Source: Siphonodentalium dalli (taxonomy: Eukaryota > Mollusca > Scaphopoda > Gadilida > Siphonodentaliidae). Taken from it: a stretch of DNA of 64,000 nt. The translations under genes and the position numbers were made by a program. The stretch lies in the NCBI GenBank assembly GCA_032622095.1, contig CP136069.1, forward strand, positions 108,652,278 to 108,716,277. The letters are read 5' to 3'. The notes under the pieces are model-generated. The model searched no databases, was not told the DNA's origin, and worked only from the letters and a program-made list of their open reading frames with translations. The stretch's first letter is position 1. Each line of letters begins with the position of its first letter. Shown here in pieces: positions 43,270 to 54,720 of this stretch.

Positions 43270-43746
43270 TTAAAGGTACTCAACCCGATAAAACTCCTCT
43301 CAATTACTATTTCAATGGCTTCGGGGGTCAAAAATATTTGATTCGAGTCGAGGAAGTCACCCATCAAAGCTCAGATTTGTTAGATATCGATTTTAGAAAT
43401 CTATTATTTTTCATTATCGGGAATTCTTTCTGGCCCAGTACGTAGTCAATTATTACCATTTGATTATAGAGTTATCCATCCTTGTCTGTTTGAATAGAAT
43501 TTTGGCGTAAAATCTCGAGCATGTTACCAAATTGACGGCAGTTATAAGTACTCATCTCGAGAACATAAGAATTTTCAAAAATCAATATCTAATAACTCTG
43601 AGCTTTGTTTGATGGGTTCCTCGACTCGAATCAAATATTTTTTACCCCCAAAGCCAAAGAAATAGTAATATAGGACCCTCTGATCGGATTGTTGTTGTTG
43701 GAATCTGTTGAGATGGGGACCCTCTTTACGGGTTGAGTACCTTTAA
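43270..43746. mobile_element. TTAA-type palindrome MITE, copy 2
   Basis: From TTAAAGGTACTCAACCCGAT to ACGGGTTGAGTACCTTTAA. It is the same family as 7632-8107, but its interior arms are diverged and the right arm has an insertion (gttgttgttggaatctgttg). A related unoccupied site is seen at about 53917. Confidence 0.85.
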
Positions 43747-44934
43747 ACGTCATTTAAAATGAAATTTAAAAACCTGTGCTCCCTTCAGCACATTTTTTTG
43801 GTATGGCAGGAAGGGCAAGGTTACTACCTTTTCAATTATTCGGTGAACAAAAACAAGGACCAGTGTACATTAATTGGAAACAAATGCGACTACAACTGAC
43901 AAAATAAGTGTAGTTGATGCAAGTGAACGTTCTTTACAAGTAGTCGGTAACAGTAACACAATGCAAGTTTTTCGTCTCGAAGTTGAAATCAATGCTGAGT
44001 GAATGCAAATGAGTTTCTAAACATTGTATGTCATGGTTAATGGGTCATTCATATGTATTGGTTTATTTGCGCGCTCAATGACTCTTGTTGGAATTACTGG
44101 TTCCTTGTCGCAGGGTGCAAAAATATGAAAACGTACTCAGCTGACCCCTCTAGCACAAATAGCCTACGGTAAACGTTAACATGTACATTATAAGACGAAA
44201 CGTTTCCGGAGATGAATTGGGGTAGGCCTATCTAATTATAAGGCGCGTTATAATTAATATAAAGATGTGATAGCCTGATATCATAGTGCTCGGGCCCAGA
44301 TTGCCATATAATTACATTAATATCCCAGTCACAGTGTATCGGCCTATAGACCTGTATACCCATAAGGTATGCCTAATGCATATTTTCGATCAGTGGTCAT
44401 AACAGATGTCAATTTATCTCCTATTATGATGAAACCACTCAAATATTTCCGTTAAACATATGACAACTGGAAGAAGACATGAATGTGCAAAACAACCTGA
44501 CTCAAGGACTGCCAACGATTGTTTGATCTAAGTAGCAGCCAACCAATAAGTGTCAGCTACAACTAAACAACAACAGAAACATTCAACAAATAATATTATT
44601 GTTCACACAAAATACCCGTGTATACATACCAATAGCGTACGCCTACCGACATAATTACAAGTATCAGACAATATTATGCAGTTAGTTACAAATGGTGAGA
44701 ACAACTGAGCAACACCGCTGAGCTGTGGTGGAAGACGGAGAACAATAGCTGAGATATTGCGAGATATGCTTTAATTGCAGAAATGAAATAGAATGTCTCT
44801 TTAATAAACACCTCTGCGTACGAAAATCGTAACCCGAAAATATTGATTATCCAGTACTTTAGTCTGAAATGTATTTACTGCGGTACTGCCGACCTCGATG
44901 ACAACAAGATGGAGGTCCATGCTTATTTGTATTG
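43747..44934. other. Spacer of the large inverted repeat, right part
   Basis: The first 60 bp correspond to the right end of a 53720-54016-type element (cccttcagcacattttt). Otherwise nothing was recognised. Confidence 0.35.
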
Positions 44935-45160
44935 TGACAAATGACAAATGTCTGATAGAAGCATTTAGGTGCGCCGATTGTGGGAACTTTTGGCGTCAAC
45001 TTGTGGCGGGGAGTACCGACAGAAAATATATGGTGAGGTAATAAGGCTAGCATTCATTGTTTAGATGAAAAATGTTGTGAAATAGATAGTTCTACACAGG
45101 GTATAGGGAGCCGTGCGGCACTAGAAATGATGAAATACATTTCTAGTGCCATCGGGTCTA

Positions 45161-45566
45161 CATCAAACCATGTCACTGCTCGTTTCGTGTTCAATTGCAA
45201 CAATAAAAACATTAATTTCAGAAAAGTACCACTTTATAATTACTTTTATCGTATACAACATCCGAAAACAACTGTGCAACTGTGGGCTGCCGATTCCACG
45301 AGTCGCCATCCGAGAGTCAAGGGCAGATAATTTCAAATGCTATTATCTGCGCTTGACTCTCGGATGGCGACTCGTGGAATCAGCGAGCCGCTGTTGTTTG
45401 GGAAGTTGTATACGATAAAAGTAATTATAAAGTGATAATTTTCTACTGCACTTACAGTAAACATGAAAAGAAATATATATTTTATTACTAGGATGTGGTA
45501 CTTTTCTGAAATTAATGTTTTTATTGTTGCAATTGAACACGAAACGAGCGGTGACATGGTTTGATG
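45161..45566. mobile_element. 406-bp palindrome inserted in the right arm
   Basis: Starts catcaaaccatgtcac and ends gtgacatggtttgatg. Arms include tcgtttcgtgttcaattgca and ccatccgagagtcaag with their mirrors. The centre is near 45338 (gggcagataatttcaaatgctattatctgc). A short 11-bp hairpin (cactagaaatg) precedes it at 45119-45150. Confidence 0.8.
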
Positions 45567-45679
45567 GGAGATGGGTGGGCTCAGTAGCTTTCCCTACTTG
45601 TCAATTATATTAATAAGTAGGGGTGGTGACATCTCTTTTCGGTTTTTTTGACAAGTTTCCAACAACTGTGGATTTCACT

Positions 45680-45755
45680 TAGGTCATGCCATGAACCTCT
45701 ACTAAGGCTAACGCCCGTAGAAGCCTTAGTAGAGGATCATGGCATGACCTAGATT
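45680..45755. repeat. Hairpin with loop ctaacgcccgta
   Basis: taggtcatgccatga...cctctactaaggc mirrors gccttagtagagg...tcatggcatgaccta. Partial relatives lie at 1308-1342 and 10335-10420, so it is a dispersed small foldback. Confidence 0.7.
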
Positions 45756-45885
45756 TCACTGTATTTTCCTTTTACGTCATTAAAGTGTCACGTGATATTA
45801 CGCGAGACTGGAGTGCCGATCTGTATACATAAAGGCACTCCGAGTGCCGATCTGTATAAAACGGTACGGCATTGACCACATCAGC

Positions 45886-46435
45886 CACATTCCCCGAATA
45901 TCGACCACATTCACAACTGAATTTTCCCAAAATCTGAATTTCAATTCTGAGTCACTGACATCAATTTAAAATGTATATAATCATGAAATCATCGATTCAT
46001 GATTATGATAGAGTTGATAACGATACTGATAGAAACATCAGGTTACGGTTTAGATTACCAATAAATATATTATATCTTTCATTGTTCAGAGGTAATTTTC
46101 CCCAAAATCATTGATTTGCTAGGCCTAAATTTTTCCGACAAATTCTAGCCAAGAGAAAAAAATTCAATCAATGAATAAAAAATTGTGTAGACCTACAACT
46201 TACCTTCTTGTTTTTTAGCGTCGTCGGTGAAGTTTGCGAGATCAATTTATTAAGCGATTGCATCGGATTAAGTTAAAGTCAAGCAAACGATATTGAAGCC
46301 ACGATGTGCGATCGGTAACCGGAAGTATTAAAACAAAAACGTACTCAGTAAAATTCGTACATCCGTTCCTCTCTCAGTGTCGTCGCCATGGTGGCACTGT
46401 GTTGACCAGCGCACCGTCGGATCGGGAGCCGACGT
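45886..46435. other. Unassigned sequence before the 121-bp array
   Basis: No gene or repeat was recognised. Confidence 0.35.
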
Positions 46436-46439
46436 TAAA

Positions 46440-47475
46440 TGCCTTCAGGTCGTAAATACAACGTTTTGATTCTGACCTCTCGCATGGACGTTGGATTCAG
46501 GTCGAAAACTTTAATTCTAGAATATGTTGGAATAAAATCTGCTACACGACGTTGCTACGACGTCAACGACTGACGTAAATACAACGTTTTGATTCTGACG
46601 TCGCATGGACGTTGGATTCAGGTCGAAAACTTTCAGTCTAGAATATGTTGGAATAAAATCTGCTACACGACGTTGCTACGACGTCAACGACTGACGTAAG
46701 TACAACGTTTTGATTCTGACGTCGCATGGACGTTGGATTCAGGTCGAAAACTTTCAGTCTAGAATATGTTGGAATAAAATCTGCCACACGACGTTGCTAC
46801 GGCGTCAATGACTGACGTAAATACAACGTTTTAATTCTGACGTCGCATGGCCGTTGGATTTTCAGGTCGAAAACTTTCATTCTAGAATATGTTGGAATAA
46901 AATCTGCTATACGACGTTGCTATGACGTCAACGACTGACGTAAATACAACGTTTTGATTCTGACGTCGCATGGACGTTGGATTCAGGTCGAAAACTTTCA
47001 TTCTAGAATATGTTGGAATAAATATGCTACACGACGTTGCTACGACGTCAACGACTGACGTAAATACAACGTTTTGATTCTGACGTCGCATGGACGTTGG
47101 ATTCAGGTCGAAAACTTTCATTCTAGAATATGTTGGAATAAAATCTGCTACACGACGTTGCTACGATGTCAACGACTGACGTAGATACAACGTTTTGATT
47201 CTGACGTCGCATGGACGTTGGATTCAGGTAGAAAACTTTCATTCTAGAATATGTTGGAATAAAATCTGCTACACGACGTTGCTACGACGTCAATGACTGA
47301 CGTACATACAACGTTTTGATTCTGACGTCGCATGGACGTTGGATTCAGGTCGAAAACTTTCATTCTAGAATATGTTGGAATAAAATCTGCTACACGACGT
47401 TGCTACGACGTCAACGACTGACTTAAATACAACGTTTTGATTCTGACGTCGCATGGACATTGGATTCAGGTCGCG
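46440..47475. repeat. GACGT-rich tandem array, 121-bp period, nine units
   Basis: The anchor cgcatggacgttggattcag (one unit has cgcatggccg, another cgcatggacatt) occurs at 46481, 46602, 46723, 46844, 46967, 47087, 47208, 47329 and 47450. Units differ by only a few bases, pointing to recent amplification or homogenisation. Each unit includes tctagaatatgttggaataa and cgacgtcaacgactgacgta. Confidence 0.95.
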
Positions 47476-47533
47476 ACCTAAATCCAACCAATATCCGACG
47501 TCAGTTCGACGTCGTGTGCCTACTGGGATGTAT

Positions 47534-49110
47534 GAGGGTATCACCCCCCTCCCCCCTGAATCCCGAATACGAGTTAATTTTGGGGGGTGAATCCTGAATA
47601 CGAGTTAATTTTGGGGGGTGAATCCTGAATACATGTTAAGAAATAATATGCGATAAATGACATACAAATTGACTGTTTTAATATCAGACAGATACAAGCA
47701 GAAGTTACATAGACACATTATGATGCCGGTCGCGTTATGAGGCCGTTATGATACCATTAATGGTACTTTATGATCAGGGATGTGGCTAGAGGGTTTCCGT
47801 TGGGGGTGTCCACCTTTGGAATTTCCAACTGCACCCCCCCCCCCCCCCTCTTGAGTCAGAATCAGACCGAACACAAGTTTTGCATAATTCCATTTGCACA
47901 CCCCCTTCCACCTCAGTGTTTAGGCCTAATATCCTATATCTTCATAAACCATGGTTCTATATTCCCGGTATGAGAACATTCAGATATTTTAACCTGAAAC
48001 ATTGCATAAATCCTAACATCTAGTGGTCTAACTCCATACAAATGCACACGGCTACGTGCAAGAGACCACGACACACCGAGCTGACCATCGTTGTTCGGCC
48101 GGTGTGAGAAAATTTTGAAATTTGAACAAGAAAATCACAAATCCTAGCATCCAGACTGGCCTCAACTAAAGCTTTCCTATAGTGTTGGAAATTTCAAACC
48201 TCATACTCCGCCTCAGGTTGGAAAATTCTCCAACTGATGACCACAAGTTTGATCAAATGTAGTAAAATATTGTTAAAATTATTAGCATTTTTGTATTGGC
48301 CACAGGGGAGAGACAATGACACACCGGGCCGACCATGGTTCGGCCCGGTGTGGGAATTTTTTTTAATCTGAACAAGAAAATCGCAAAATCCTAGCATCTA
48401 TACTAGCGTCAAGCATTCTTAGAGTTGGAAATTTCAAACCTGACACACCACTTAGGTTGGCAAATTTACAACTGATGACAATTCCAATGCCAATGTTGAC
48501 CAAATGTATGAGAATATTGTTTTCTTAAATTAACTAGCATTTTTTGACTGGCCACGGGGGAGGGATCAGGACACAAGATTTCCAAGTGTTGGAAATTTCC
48601 AACCTGTCACCCTCCTGAGGTTGGAAATTTCCAACTGATGACCATTTCAGTCCAAAATTTTGACAAAAAATAGGAAAATATGCAAATATTGGCCCAAGGT
48701 CCAAAAACAATTAATCCCCCCCCCCCCCCCATAAGAACATTTCAACCTATTATAGGTGTGAAATTTCCAACTAATGTTTTGGCAGGTATGAAATTTCCAA
48801 CTGTTTTTGACCAAAGTTGAAATTTCCAAAAGTTTTTGACCAAAGTTGGAGGGGGGGTGAGACCCCCCCCCCCCCTGTCTCCACGTCTCTGTTTATGATG
48901 GCATGGTGGTCGAATATGCCCAAGAAGCTATTCTACCCACTCATTCATACATATAACTAGCACAAAATATTATTTTGCGCCATCAAAACCTGCGTCCAAG
49001 ATGTTTTGCTTGAACCCGAATACCAGTTAATTCGGGGGTATGAATCCCGCGTACGGCTTCAAAACACCCTGAATCCCGCGTACCGAAAAGGGGGGGGGGG
49101 TGATACCCTC
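47534..49110. mobile_element. TIR element with GAGGGTATCACCCCCC ends
   Basis: Left gagggtatcaccccc (47534) mirrors right ggggtgataccctc (ends 49110), with sub-terminal gaatcccgaatacgagttaa / cgaataccagttaattcg blocks near each end. It abuts the composite interval's right terminus. No transposase is present. The interior contains a tandem repeat and several G/C homopolymers. Confidence 0.65.
48020..48670. repeat. Tandem repeat of about 246 bp, two to three degenerate units
   Basis: Repeated order: acacaccg(a/g)gc(t/c)gacca, gaacaagaaaatc(a/g)caaa, tcctagcatc, gttggaaatttcaaacct, aggttgg(a/c)aaatt and caactgatgac. The motifs recur at about 48069/48318, 48123/48369 and 48184/48423/48588. Confidence 0.65.
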
Positions 49111-49397
49111 CTGCGGTCAGTCAAAAAACGCTATAACTCCATATCACTAACGTACGCGGCATTGGAAGGGTCATGTTAACTTCCGCCTGGACCCACGTGG
49201 CGTGACGTAATTCACAACCACGCGTATTTACCTCGAAAGTGTTAAAATTGCGGGACCGCGACACACACAATGGCCCGATAATGGGCACACGTTCCCTGGC
49301 ATTTCCCAGAAGATATTCATGGGGAGGTCAAGTGACCAATTTTGAAATTTGCTGGTCGCATTCGTCTGTATGTCTGAGGAATTCTCGGCTAGATATT
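49111..49397. other. Short spacer
   Basis: No recognised content. Confidence 0.35.
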
Positions 49398-49605
49398 GTT
49401 ACCAACATGACATATTTAAATTAATCCCGCCGTGGACCCCATCACCAACGGCAACGCGACATGTGCTGCGTTCTAAAAATAGGTCGATTGCAGTGGATTC
49501 GTACAGATGACGAAATATGAGTGCCACAAATAATATTGTTTGATCGAAAGCATTTGAATTAATACGTCGCAAAACTCGCCTTGATGTTGGCTAATAGATA
49601 TTTGT
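49398..49605. repeat. Dispersed repeat, second copy of 36388-36588
   Basis: Matches the sequence left of the composite element up to ggctaata, then diverges (gatatttgtccctgc). It has an extra ggaccccatcaccaacgg insertion relative to the first copy. Confidence 0.75.
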
Positions 49606-49679
49606 CCCTGCTAGGTGTTGGGAATGTCGTCACAGAACACGCTCATGTCTGCATACAGTCTTACACGCACACGCCGAGA

Positions 49680-52376
49680 CCCAGACGTAAGAATGACATC
49701 AGGCATATACGCTCTTTATCAACTACAATGCGATAGGAACGCTCTTTAACTATCAACGCGATTAACCCCCGCTGTGCCTTTGCGGTGATTTTGGGAGTGG
49801 AGAACGCGTGCTCTGAGCTTCTCCAAAACGCCGCGACGACGATTCCCGTGGATTTTTACATTTAGATGGGAAGTTTGAACTCAATCGAGCGAACCGTTTT
49901 CGATTCTATGAAGTACATATATATATATATATATATACGAAGTCTCAAAATATATAGTATAGACTAGCAGGTTAGCCCGCCACCGGCGGCGTTTGTTCGA
50001 AACATGACATTTTTTTTAATTATTTTGTTTTTATTTATATTTTTTAAAATATATTTTAATATTAATTTAATGTTTTTTAAATTTAATTTATGTTTTTAAT
50101 ATTAATTTAATGTTTTTTAAATTTAATTTATGTTTTTTTGAATTTTTTAATATTTATTTAATTATTAATTTAATTTAATTCTTTTTTATAATTTAATTGT
50201 TTTTTTTATGAAAAATCCCCCCTTCCTAGGAACGACAGACAACGCATTCTTTGTTTTTCAATGAGTTAATTCATGGTATCCGTCCTAAACTTCCCCGTTA
50301 TTTAACTCCCCGTGGCCATTGAGCAGCCCCTGACAGAGGTTGTCCACCCTTACGAGATGGTCAATAGAACTCGATGAAATCCCCCCCCCCTTCCTAGGAA
50401 CGACAGACAACGCATTCTTTGTTTTCCTTTTTTTTTAACACTGATTCCAGGAAACGACTCACATAAGCATTCACGCTTGATGTCGAATCCGGTATTGCAT
50501 TGAAAACAAACGCGATAACATTGCATTGAATTGCCCGTCATACAGATAAGTAGATAGCGAAAACGACGCTCTTTATATAGACACTTCGGAAAACTGACGC
50601 TCTTTAACTATCAACGCTATTAACCCCCGCCGTGCCTTTGCGGTGAGTTTGAGAGTGGAGAACGCGTGCTCTGAGCTTCTCCAAAACGCCGCGACGACGA
50701 TTCTCGTGGTTTTTACATTTAGATGGGAAGTTTGAACTCAATCGAGCGAACCGTTTTCGATTCTATGAAGTACACATATATATATATATATACGAAGTCT
50801 CAAAATATATAGTATAGACTAGCAGGTTAGCCCGCCACTGGCGGCATTCGTCCCATGGCTTTGTTCGAAAAAGCAATTGCAACAGGTTCCGAGACACTTG
50901 TGCTGCATTTGTACCAAATTTCGTCAGAAACATGACATTTTTTTTAATTATTTTGTTTTTATTTATTTTTGTTTTTTATTTTTTAATATGAATTTAATGT
51001 TTTTTAAATTTAATATATATTTTTTCTGAATTTTTTTTTAATTTTTAAAAAATTTTAATTTTAAATTGTTTTAATTAAATTTTTTGTTTCTGGCGGAAAA
51101 ATTTACCCGTAGAAATCCCCCCTTCATAGGAACGACAGACAACGCATTCTTTGTTTTCTTTTTTTTTTAACCTGCCCGTACCCGTCCTAATGTCGTGAAA
51201 TCTCTCTGCATAATATTTCGAGCGATAACATTGCATTGAATTGAAAACAAACACTTCCCGTCGTGAAACATTGCATTGAATTGAAAACAAACGCGTCCCG
51301 ACGGGAAATCTGTCTGCATAATATTTCGAGTCTGCCGTACCCGTCCTAATGTCGTGAAATCTCTCTGCATAATATTCTCTGCATAATATTTCGAGCGACA
51401 GGCTACAGACTCCCGTCATACAGATAAGTAGATAGCGAAAACGACGCTCTTTATATGACACTGTGGAAAACGAACGCTCTTTATATATCAACGCTATTAA
51501 CCCCGAAGTGCCGATTGCGGTGATTTTGATGATTGGGAAGGGAGAAACGGTGCTCTGAGCTTCTCCGAAACGCGATCACGGTGGTGTCCGTGGGATTTTA
51601 CACTTATATACGAATTATATATGAGCTCAATCTGTACACGCGTTTTCGATTCTATGAAATACCCACACATATACACACATACATATATATATACGGAAGT
51701 CTCAAATTATATAGTAGATAGATAGACTAGCAGGTTAGCCCGCCACTGGCGGCGTTCGTCAGAAACATGACACTTTTTTTATTTTTTTTATTTTTCAATG
51801 AGTTAATTGTATTAATTTTTGTAATTTAATTTTTTGTTTATATTTTTTAATTAATTTTTGGTTTTTCAATATTTTACCCGATTTGACCTTGAATTGATCA
51901 TTTTCAAGGTCAGGTCGGGGTCACAATTTAACCCGTCCATGACACGTCCCGTTGGTAGCAAGTTTGAGCTCAATCGGTTCCAGTCTATAAAGGACACAAA
52001 CATATATATCATTTGAAGATCACCTAGGGCGGAAAAACTGACCCGATCCGCGTTCCTACGAAGCCCTAAGTACGTAAGAATAACACAACACGCTTGTGTG
52101 TATAATGACGCACATGCCCAGACCCAGACGTAAGAATCACATTTACGCACATACGCTCTTTATCAACTACATTGCGGATAGGAACGCTCTTTAACTATCA
52201 ACGCGATTAACCCCGAAGTGCCGATTGCGGTGATTTTGATGATTGGGAGTGGATAATGAGTGCTCAGAGCTTGTCCAAAACGCGACGACGACGATTCCCG
52301 TGGGTTTTGACCCTTAGATAGGAAGTTTGAGCCCACATACCCACATATATATATATACGGAGTTCTCAAATCTCAT
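49680..52376. repeat. Tandem array of four units, about 0.87 kb period
   Basis: The anchor attaacccc lies at 49761, 50629, 51496 and 52206 (spacings 868, 867, 710). Each unit has a paired acgctcttta motif, tgcgg.gattttg, gcgtgctctgagcttctcc, gacgacgattc, ttagatgggaagtttga and an (at)n tract. The first three then have atagactagcaggttagccc and a T-rich run, and the fourth is cut off by the LINE fragment. Short sub-repeats (aacgacagacaacgcattct at 50231, 50399 and 51131; cgtcctaatgtcgtgaaatc at 51182 and 51342) lie between units. Confidence 0.8.
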
Positions 52377-52671
52377 TGTGCATGACTGGTTTCATGACCA
52401 GTTACCAAATTCATTTGAAAATTTCTTCACAAGTTCCCAAAATGACACGCGACAAGATGGTATGCTCAAATCTGGGACACCGAAAAGTGTCTTCTCGGAA
52501 AACTTACCAGAACACTATCTTCCGAAGATGTGGAATTCCCTGGACGACAAACTAAAACGTCTTCCAACACGAACAATGTTCAAAAATGATTACTCTCGAA
52601 ATAGGCTATCTTCATATCAACTGAATCCCAAATGTACATACAAAAATTGTCCTGACTGCAACGATGTGTAA
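52370..52671 (+). pseudogene. LINE ORF2 C-terminal fragment
   Basis: The open frame extends from about 52327 to the stop at 52669-52671, but its first codons come from the preceding tandem unit (an ATATAC tract), so the LINE part starts near 52370. It contains LPEHYLPKMWNSLDDKLKRL and then MFKNDYSRNRLSSY, the usual LINE ending pattern L-P-x-x-W-N-x-L followed by F-K, and ends with C-x4-C-x2-C (CTYKNCPDC). All catalytic domains are missing. Confidence 0.8.
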
Positions 52672-53166
52672 TAAGTAGTATAATATTCGTATAGCGATAA
52701 CTGACATTGTATAACAAGAGAGAATGATAGATAATACAAGTGCATCATCACCCTATCGCAGGAAATACATGAATGTATTATTCGAATGCCTTGTCCGACC
52801 CATTGGTTAAACAATTATCATTCTCCGCTGGCCTCATCCACATATCCATACTCCACATGCTTGTACTTTACATACCATATCACAAACTGAGCGATGAACG
52901 GTGAACGACAAACGAATTATACTATTATTTATTAAAAAACAGACATTTATATACCAATTTTTAAAGTTAACAAGACAAAACCTAGATAAATTAAAATTAT
53001 TATTACATGTATAGTTATATTACTTTTCAACGGGGACGGCAGGTAGACAACCTTCTTGGTTATGCTGTCCCCGATAGCTCATTGAATGTTATACTATTAC
53101 ACTGTGTATATAATTGTAAATATCATATGAATGAGTTATGAATAAATAATCATAGTCATAGTCATA
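52672..53166 (+). mobile_element. 3' UTR and tail of the LINE fragment
   Basis: AATAAA at 53141-53146 is followed by a catagtcatagtcat tail (53151-53165). The sequence after the tail (atagtagatg) matches the tandem-unit sequence interrupted at 52370 (compare tatatagtagata near 51708), so the element inserted inside the fourth tandem unit. Confidence 0.7.
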
Positions 53167-53719
53167 TAGTAGATGTCTATTTAATTGTAGCTATGGCATC
53201 AGTTTTTAAGAAGAATGCCATGTAACATTCGACTAGAGCTTCAGTTGATTCACCAAACATACATCATGGAACATTACCAATTTGGGACTAAAATATCTTA
53301 GTGCGGAGTTTTAATTTACATTAAGATCACACATCCTTGTGGTCTGTGGTGTTTGGAGTGGTTTGTTATGCATATCTAATCGAGCGTCACCGGTCATTTT
53401 TCATGAAATATATCTACATATTGCAAAACGCATTCCCCTGTATATTATCTCAATGTCGGGGTCAAATATGACTTTTTACGAGGCAATCATATAATTTTGT
53501 TTTCTGCTTGTTTCACTATTTCAATTTCGAACCTATTCCAATACTAAGGTACCAGTAGTCAAACAAATATTATGGGTTTTGTGGCATTTCGGAAACATGA
53601 TACACTGCAGGGTATCCACCCCAATGAACAAATTTCTCTATGAATTTATTTACCAGAATATGAAAGAAAAGGGATTTTTCGTGTTCTCCAAATTAATGGT
53701 CATGATTAGGCAAATGACT
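53167..53719. other. Intergenic AT-rich stretch
   Basis: Nothing recognised. Confidence 0.35.
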
Positions 53720-54016
53720 CTGAAGGGGTCACTCTCACCAAAAAAAAGTGCTGAAGGGTACACAGGGTTTGTGATCGATCGCCACAAACACCGTTACTTA
53801 AACTGTGTTTCTGAAAGTCCGGCGCCCATTAGCAGTTTGTTTTCAGTTCATTTTAATGTTCATTGGAACATAAACAATTATTCTTTAACATAAATCATGG
53901 TAGATACGAAAACTAAACGTCATTTAGAACGACATTTCAAACACTGTGTACCCTTCAGCACATTTTAAAATCCTGTGTACCCTTCAGCACTTTTTTGGTG
54001 AGAGTGAGCCCTTCAG
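53720..54016. mobile_element. Small TIR element (about 52-bp termini)
   Basis: The left terminus ctgaaggggtcactctcacc through agtgctgaagggtacacagg (53720-53770) mirrors the right terminus ending gagagtgagcccttcag (54016). The right side carries an extra copy of the inner block (ctgtgtacccttcagcac at about 53944 and 53973). The ORF across it (53579-53893) is an artefact of the arms. A related fragment surrounds the MITE at 43270. Confidence 0.75.
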
Positions 54017-54720
54017 TGCAAGTGACATCACGTCATTGCATGAGACAGGCGGGAATAGCTACTGGTGTGTAGAACTATGATAATATGACATCCATGTACA
54101 TACATTAGCCGGATCGCAGATACATCTAGCACATCTGCTATGTCTTGAGAACTGGATGAAGATGACATCATTCGATTATGGCCATTACAAATTTTGTATT
54201 AGTATATCACGATTTTTCTCAACACCACCATGTCTAGATATCATCTACACCACCATCGTGTATTTCATCTACACCATCATTACTTATTGCTATTCGCGGT
54301 AACCAGGCAACATTCTACACCGTCATAAACATTGATCTGCACCGCCAAAAATGGTTGTTTGTATTGAGGTAAATTCAACCGATTTTGAAGGTGACCATGC
54401 GAATTAATTTACTCCTGTGAATCTAGAATCATCAAATATACACTCCGGTGACGTTTCAACATCCTGCAGTTGCCATTAACAACATCCTGATCCGAATAAT
54501 ATGGTAAAATAACAATTTAATTCCACCTCAAATGATAGCAATTTCATGAACGTGGGATTCGAACCTGTTTCTAACATTAATAGTGAAGAAAAACGTCAAT
54601 TATTTTGCATCGCGGCAACAGCCAATTTATAACCAGTAAAGTTGCGTAAATGTGCGGTTACTACTGTCCGAAATATACCACTAATACCACGATTTACAAC
54701 GACATACTCATCAAAACATA
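54017..54720. other. Spacer with catctacacc(a/g)cca repeats
   Basis: Short catctacaccaccatcgtg-like repeats occur at 54222-54345, and their reverse complement (gatggtgtagag) at 56714-56795. No gene was recognised. Confidence 0.4.

Larger units (their letters stand above)
42014..45885. repeat. Large inverted repeat, arms about 0.7-0.95 kb
   Basis: Left arm 42014-42702 mirrors right arm 44935-45885: cagatcggcactccagt, gacaagtagggaaagctac, ctccctataccctgtgtaaa and acctaaatgcttctatcaga each have their reverse complement in reverse order. The spacer (about 2.2 kb) contains the TTAA MITE at 43270-43746. The right arm is longer because it carries an extra palindrome (45161-45566) absent from the left. 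Confidence 0.85.
36591..47529. mobile_element. Candidate composite TIR-bounded interval, 10.9 kb, no transposase
   Basis: Left end atcccagtgggcacatgacg (36591) and right end reading, in reverse, atcccagtaggcacacgacg (to 47529) are matching inverted termini. Next to each terminus is a GACGT-rich tandem array, with an 83-bp period on the left and a 121-bp period on the right. Between them lie several nested palindromes and MITEs but no recognisable transposase. It may be one large non-autonomous element that accumulated insertions, or two separate elements of one family whose outer ends happen to face outward. Confidence 0.5.

Noticed and set aside
46882-47121. 79-codon minus-strand ORF with an internal peptide repeat
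   Set aside because: The peptide repeat simply reflects two units of the 121-bp array.
53579-53893. 104-codon ORF
   Set aside because: It crosses the left arm of the 53720-54016 TIR element, and its composition follows the repeat.
54545-54575. tRNA gene on the minus strand (ggttcgaatccc T-loop-like word)
   Set aside because: The bases around the word do not form a T stem, and no matching anticodon or acceptor arms are seen.
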